Below are positions 30,837 to 32,496 of a stretch of DNA of 32,496 nucleotides, piece after piece. The first letter of the stretch is position 1. The number at the start of each line of letters is the position of its first letter. The notes beneath the pieces are model-generated. The model was not told the DNA's origin and did no database searches. It was given only the letters and a program-made list of their open reading frames with translations. The translations under genes and the position numbers were made by a program. Origin of the DNA: Acetatifactor sp. (GTDB lineage Bacteria > Bacillota > Clostridia > Lachnospirales > Lachnospiraceae). The DNA is taken from contig JAFLRO010000029.1 in the NCBI GenBank assembly GCA_022511425.1, positions 1 through 32,496 of the forward strand, written 5' to 3'.

Positions 30837-31778
30837 CTAGTTCCCTGCCATCTGTGCAGCAACCTCTGCTGCGAAATCTTCCTGCTTCTTCTCCAGACCT
30901 TCGCCGGTCTCAAAGCGTACAAATCTCTTAATCTGCAGATCTGCATTGTTCTCTTTTGCGACCTGTGCCAGATACTGTGCAACGGTCTGCTTGCCGTCCT
31001 CCGCCTTCACATATACCTGCTCTAAGAGGCAGACCTCCTTCAGCTCCTTGTTCAGACGGCCCATCACAGCACCCTCGATCACCTTTTCGGGTTTACCGGC
31101 CATCTTGGGATCCTGTGCGATCTGCGCTGCAATAATCTCTTTTTCATGAGCCTTGAACTCCTCAGATACATCCCCGGTTGCCACATACTTAGGGCTCAGG
31201 GCTGCTACCTGCATTGCAAGGTTGGTGAGAGCCTCTTTCACAGCATCGTTCACAACGTTTGTCTTAGCCTCAACGATAACGCCGATACGGCCACCGCCAT
31301 GTACATAGGACACAACACAGCCCTCATTGGCTACAACCTTCTCAAATCTTCTGATGCTCAGCTTCTCACCGATCACTGCGATCTTGTCAACAAGTGCATC
31401 CTTCACTTTCTTAGAGCCATCCTCGACCCATGACTCCTCGAGGAATGCATCGATATCTGCTGCGGAAGACTCTACAGCCTGCTTTGCAACAGCCTCAACG
31501 AACTGCTGGAAGGTCTCATTCTTAGCCACAAAGTCAGTCTCGGAGTTTACCTCCACCACTGCTGCAGCAGTATCACCTTTCGTAGCAATGCGGCAGATTC
31601 CCTCTGCTGCAATTCTGCCTTCCTTCTTGACAGCCTTGGCCTGACCGTTCTTTCTCAGGACCTCCACTGCTTCTTCCATATTACCATTGGTCTCATTCAG
31701 AGCCTTCTTACAATCCATCATGCCGGCGCCGGTCTGCTCACGCAATTCCTTCACCATAGCTGCGGTAATCTCTGCCAT
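30837..31778 (-). CDS. tsf: Translation elongation factor Ts
   Basis: Nucleotide-exchange factor that regenerates EF-Tu-GTP from EF-Tu-GDP in the cytosol. Seen: 313 residues from the ATG at 31778. The N-terminal UBA-like domain reads MAEITAAMVKELREQTGAG, followed by MMDCKKALNET, and the core signature SETDFVAKNE follows; two dimerisation subdomains and the C-terminal LLEQVYVKAEDGKQTV complete it. Length is normal for the family. Earlier in-frame starts would add up to 11 residues, but AAGGAGAG lies 7 nt before this ATG. It is 37 nt downstream of rpsB, the conserved order. What is odd is the downstream side: pyrH and frr, which commonly follow, are replaced by an A/T-rich gene remnant. Confidence 0.98.
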   Translation of the reverse strand: MAEITAAMVKELREQTGAGMMDCKKALNETNGNMEEAVEVLRKNGQAKAVKKEGRIAAEGICRIATKGDTAAAVVEVNSETDFVAKNETFQQFVEAVAKQAVESSAADIDAFLEESWVEDGSKKVKDALVDKIAVIGEKLSIRRFEKVVANEGCVVSYVHGGGRIGVIVEAKTNVVNDAVKEALTNLAMQVAALSPKYVATGDVSEEFKAHEKEIIAAQIAQDPKMAGKPEKVIEGAVMGRLNKELKEVCLLEQVYVKAEDGKQTVAQYLAQVAKENNADLQIKRFVRFETGEGLEKKQEDFAAEVAAQMAGN

Positions 31779-31815
31779 TTTTACTCTCCTTCCGCCGCAT
31801 ACGCGGCTCATATAA

Positions 31816-32496
31816 TTACTCTTCCTTCTCCACTACTTCCTCAATATCCTCTGCGGTTTCTGCTGCATCTTCTGCCATGTCGGCTTCGGTGTAAACAGCC
31901 TCACCCTGATTTGCCTCAATCACTGCATCAGCCATCTTCGCGACAATCAGCTTGACAGCTCTGATAGCATCGTCATTGCCGGGAATGATATAATCCAACT
32001 CCTCAGGGTCACAGTTAGTATCACCGATACCGATCAGAGTGATGCCCAGTGAGTGAGCTTCCTGTACGCAGATTCTTTCCTTTTTGGGATCTACAACAAA
32101 GATAGCGTCGGGAACTCTGGTCATATTCCTGATACCGCCCAGATTCTTCTCCAGCTTCTCCCACTCCTTGCGAAGTGCAATCACTTCCTTCTTGGGCAGT
32201 ACATCAAAAGTTCCGTCCTCGGACATCTTCTCGATAGCGTGAAGTCTCGCAATACGGGAGCGGATGGTTTTAAAGTTGGTCAGCATACCGCCCAGCCACC
32301 TCTCGTTCACATAGAACATTCCGCAGCGCTCAGCTTCGGATTTTACTGCATCCTGCGCCTGCTTCTTAGTGCCGACGAACAGGATGGTACCGCCCTGAGA
32401 AGCAATCTCGGACACGGCTCTGTAGGCCTCGTCAACCTTAACCACTGACTTCTGCAGGTCAATGATGTGGATACCGTTTCTCTCGGTGAAGATATA
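31816..32496 (-). CDS. rpsB: 30S ribosomal protein S2, 5' end beyond window
   Basis: Component of the small ribosomal subunit head/body junction, needed for mRNA binding together with S1-type function. Seen: about 226 codons from the right edge, which starts at [18 protein letters not shown]; by comparison with E. coli S2 about 35 N-terminal residues lie outside. Diagnostic segments are [27 protein letters not shown] and [16 protein letters not shown], followed by [20 protein letters not shown]. The C-terminus has a long acidic tail ([18 protein letters not shown]), common in Clostridia. First visible gene of the rpsB-tsf operon; its promoter is outside the window. Confidence 0.98.
   Translation of the reverse strand, partial: YIFTERNGIHIIDLQKSVVKVDEAYRAVSEIASQGGTILFVGTKKQAQDAVKSEAERCGMFYVNERWLGGMLTNFKTIRSRIARLHAIEKMSEDGTFDVLPKKEVIALRKEWEKLEKNLGGIRNMTRVPDAIFVVDPKKERICVQEAHSLGITLIGIGDTNCDPEELDYIIPGNDDAIRAVKLIVAKMADAVIEANQGEAVYTEADMAEDAAETAEDIEEVVEKEE

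Noticed and set aside
30473-30982. The full 169-codon minus-strand frame as an intact gene
   Set aside because: Its ATG and first 48 codons lie within tsf in another frame and read as non-protein; only the part after the tsf stop looks real, so it is listed as a remnant.

Overview
The window looks like a chromosome segment of an anaerobic Firmicute of the Clostridia, most likely Lachnospiraceae-like. This is inferred from the low-to-middling GC (judged by eye), strong AGGAGG-type ribosome binding sites, TTGaca/TATAAT-type promoters, lipoprotein-rich sugar ABC transport genes without a local ATPase, and the style of the hybrid two-component pair. No species is claimed.

Layout. Positions 1-1258 (minus) are the 5' four-fifths of gpmI, an independent phosphoglycerate mutase. 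The gap 1259-1694 holds the gpmI promoter and leader, then a highly structured RNA on the plus strand (about 1408-1620) that resembles the HEARO / IscB omega-RNA class without any IscB gene, then the promoter of a CDF-family metal exporter (1695-2861). A small YgjP-type metallopeptidase-like protein follows (2957-3388).

The centre (3406-17585, all minus strand) is the most unusual part. In transcription order it encodes two large solute-binding lipoproteins (D, C), then, behind their own promoter and a two-hairpin leader, a third lipoprotein (B), a MalF-like and a MalG-like permease, a HlyD/MacA-like membrane-fusion protein, a MacB-periplasmic-core-like protein with only two membrane anchors and no ATPase, and a fourth lipoprotein (A). 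The four lipoproteins are paralogues: an N-terminal half rich in beta-propeller-like strand repeats, a C-terminal solute-binding domain, and a shared C-terminal signature ending in ENS. An importer core is thus interleaved with two orphan tripartite-exporter-type proteins. No ABC ATPase of the importer (MsmX/MalK type) or of the MacB type belongs to the cassette.

Downstream of a strong terminator lie a PHP-domain hydrolase (17811-18602) and a MacB/LolCDE-type ABC transporter (permease 18619-21942 with a long extracellular coiled coil; ATPase 21936-22640). This unit diverges from a 1035-residue membrane glycosyltransferase (22821-25928) that appears to fuse two GT-C modules; the two promoters overlap. 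A bidirectional terminator separates the latter from a hybrid histidine kinase / response regulator pair (29858-26118, minus), whose C-terminal parts share a helical repeat.

The right edge (30060-32496) holds a small inverted-repeat-bounded cassette with an 86-residue coiled-coil-like protein, a start-less remnant of a membrane protein abutting the tsf stop codon, and tsf and rpsB (5'-truncated by the window end). The usual pyrH/frr genes do not follow tsf here, so this junction looks rearranged.
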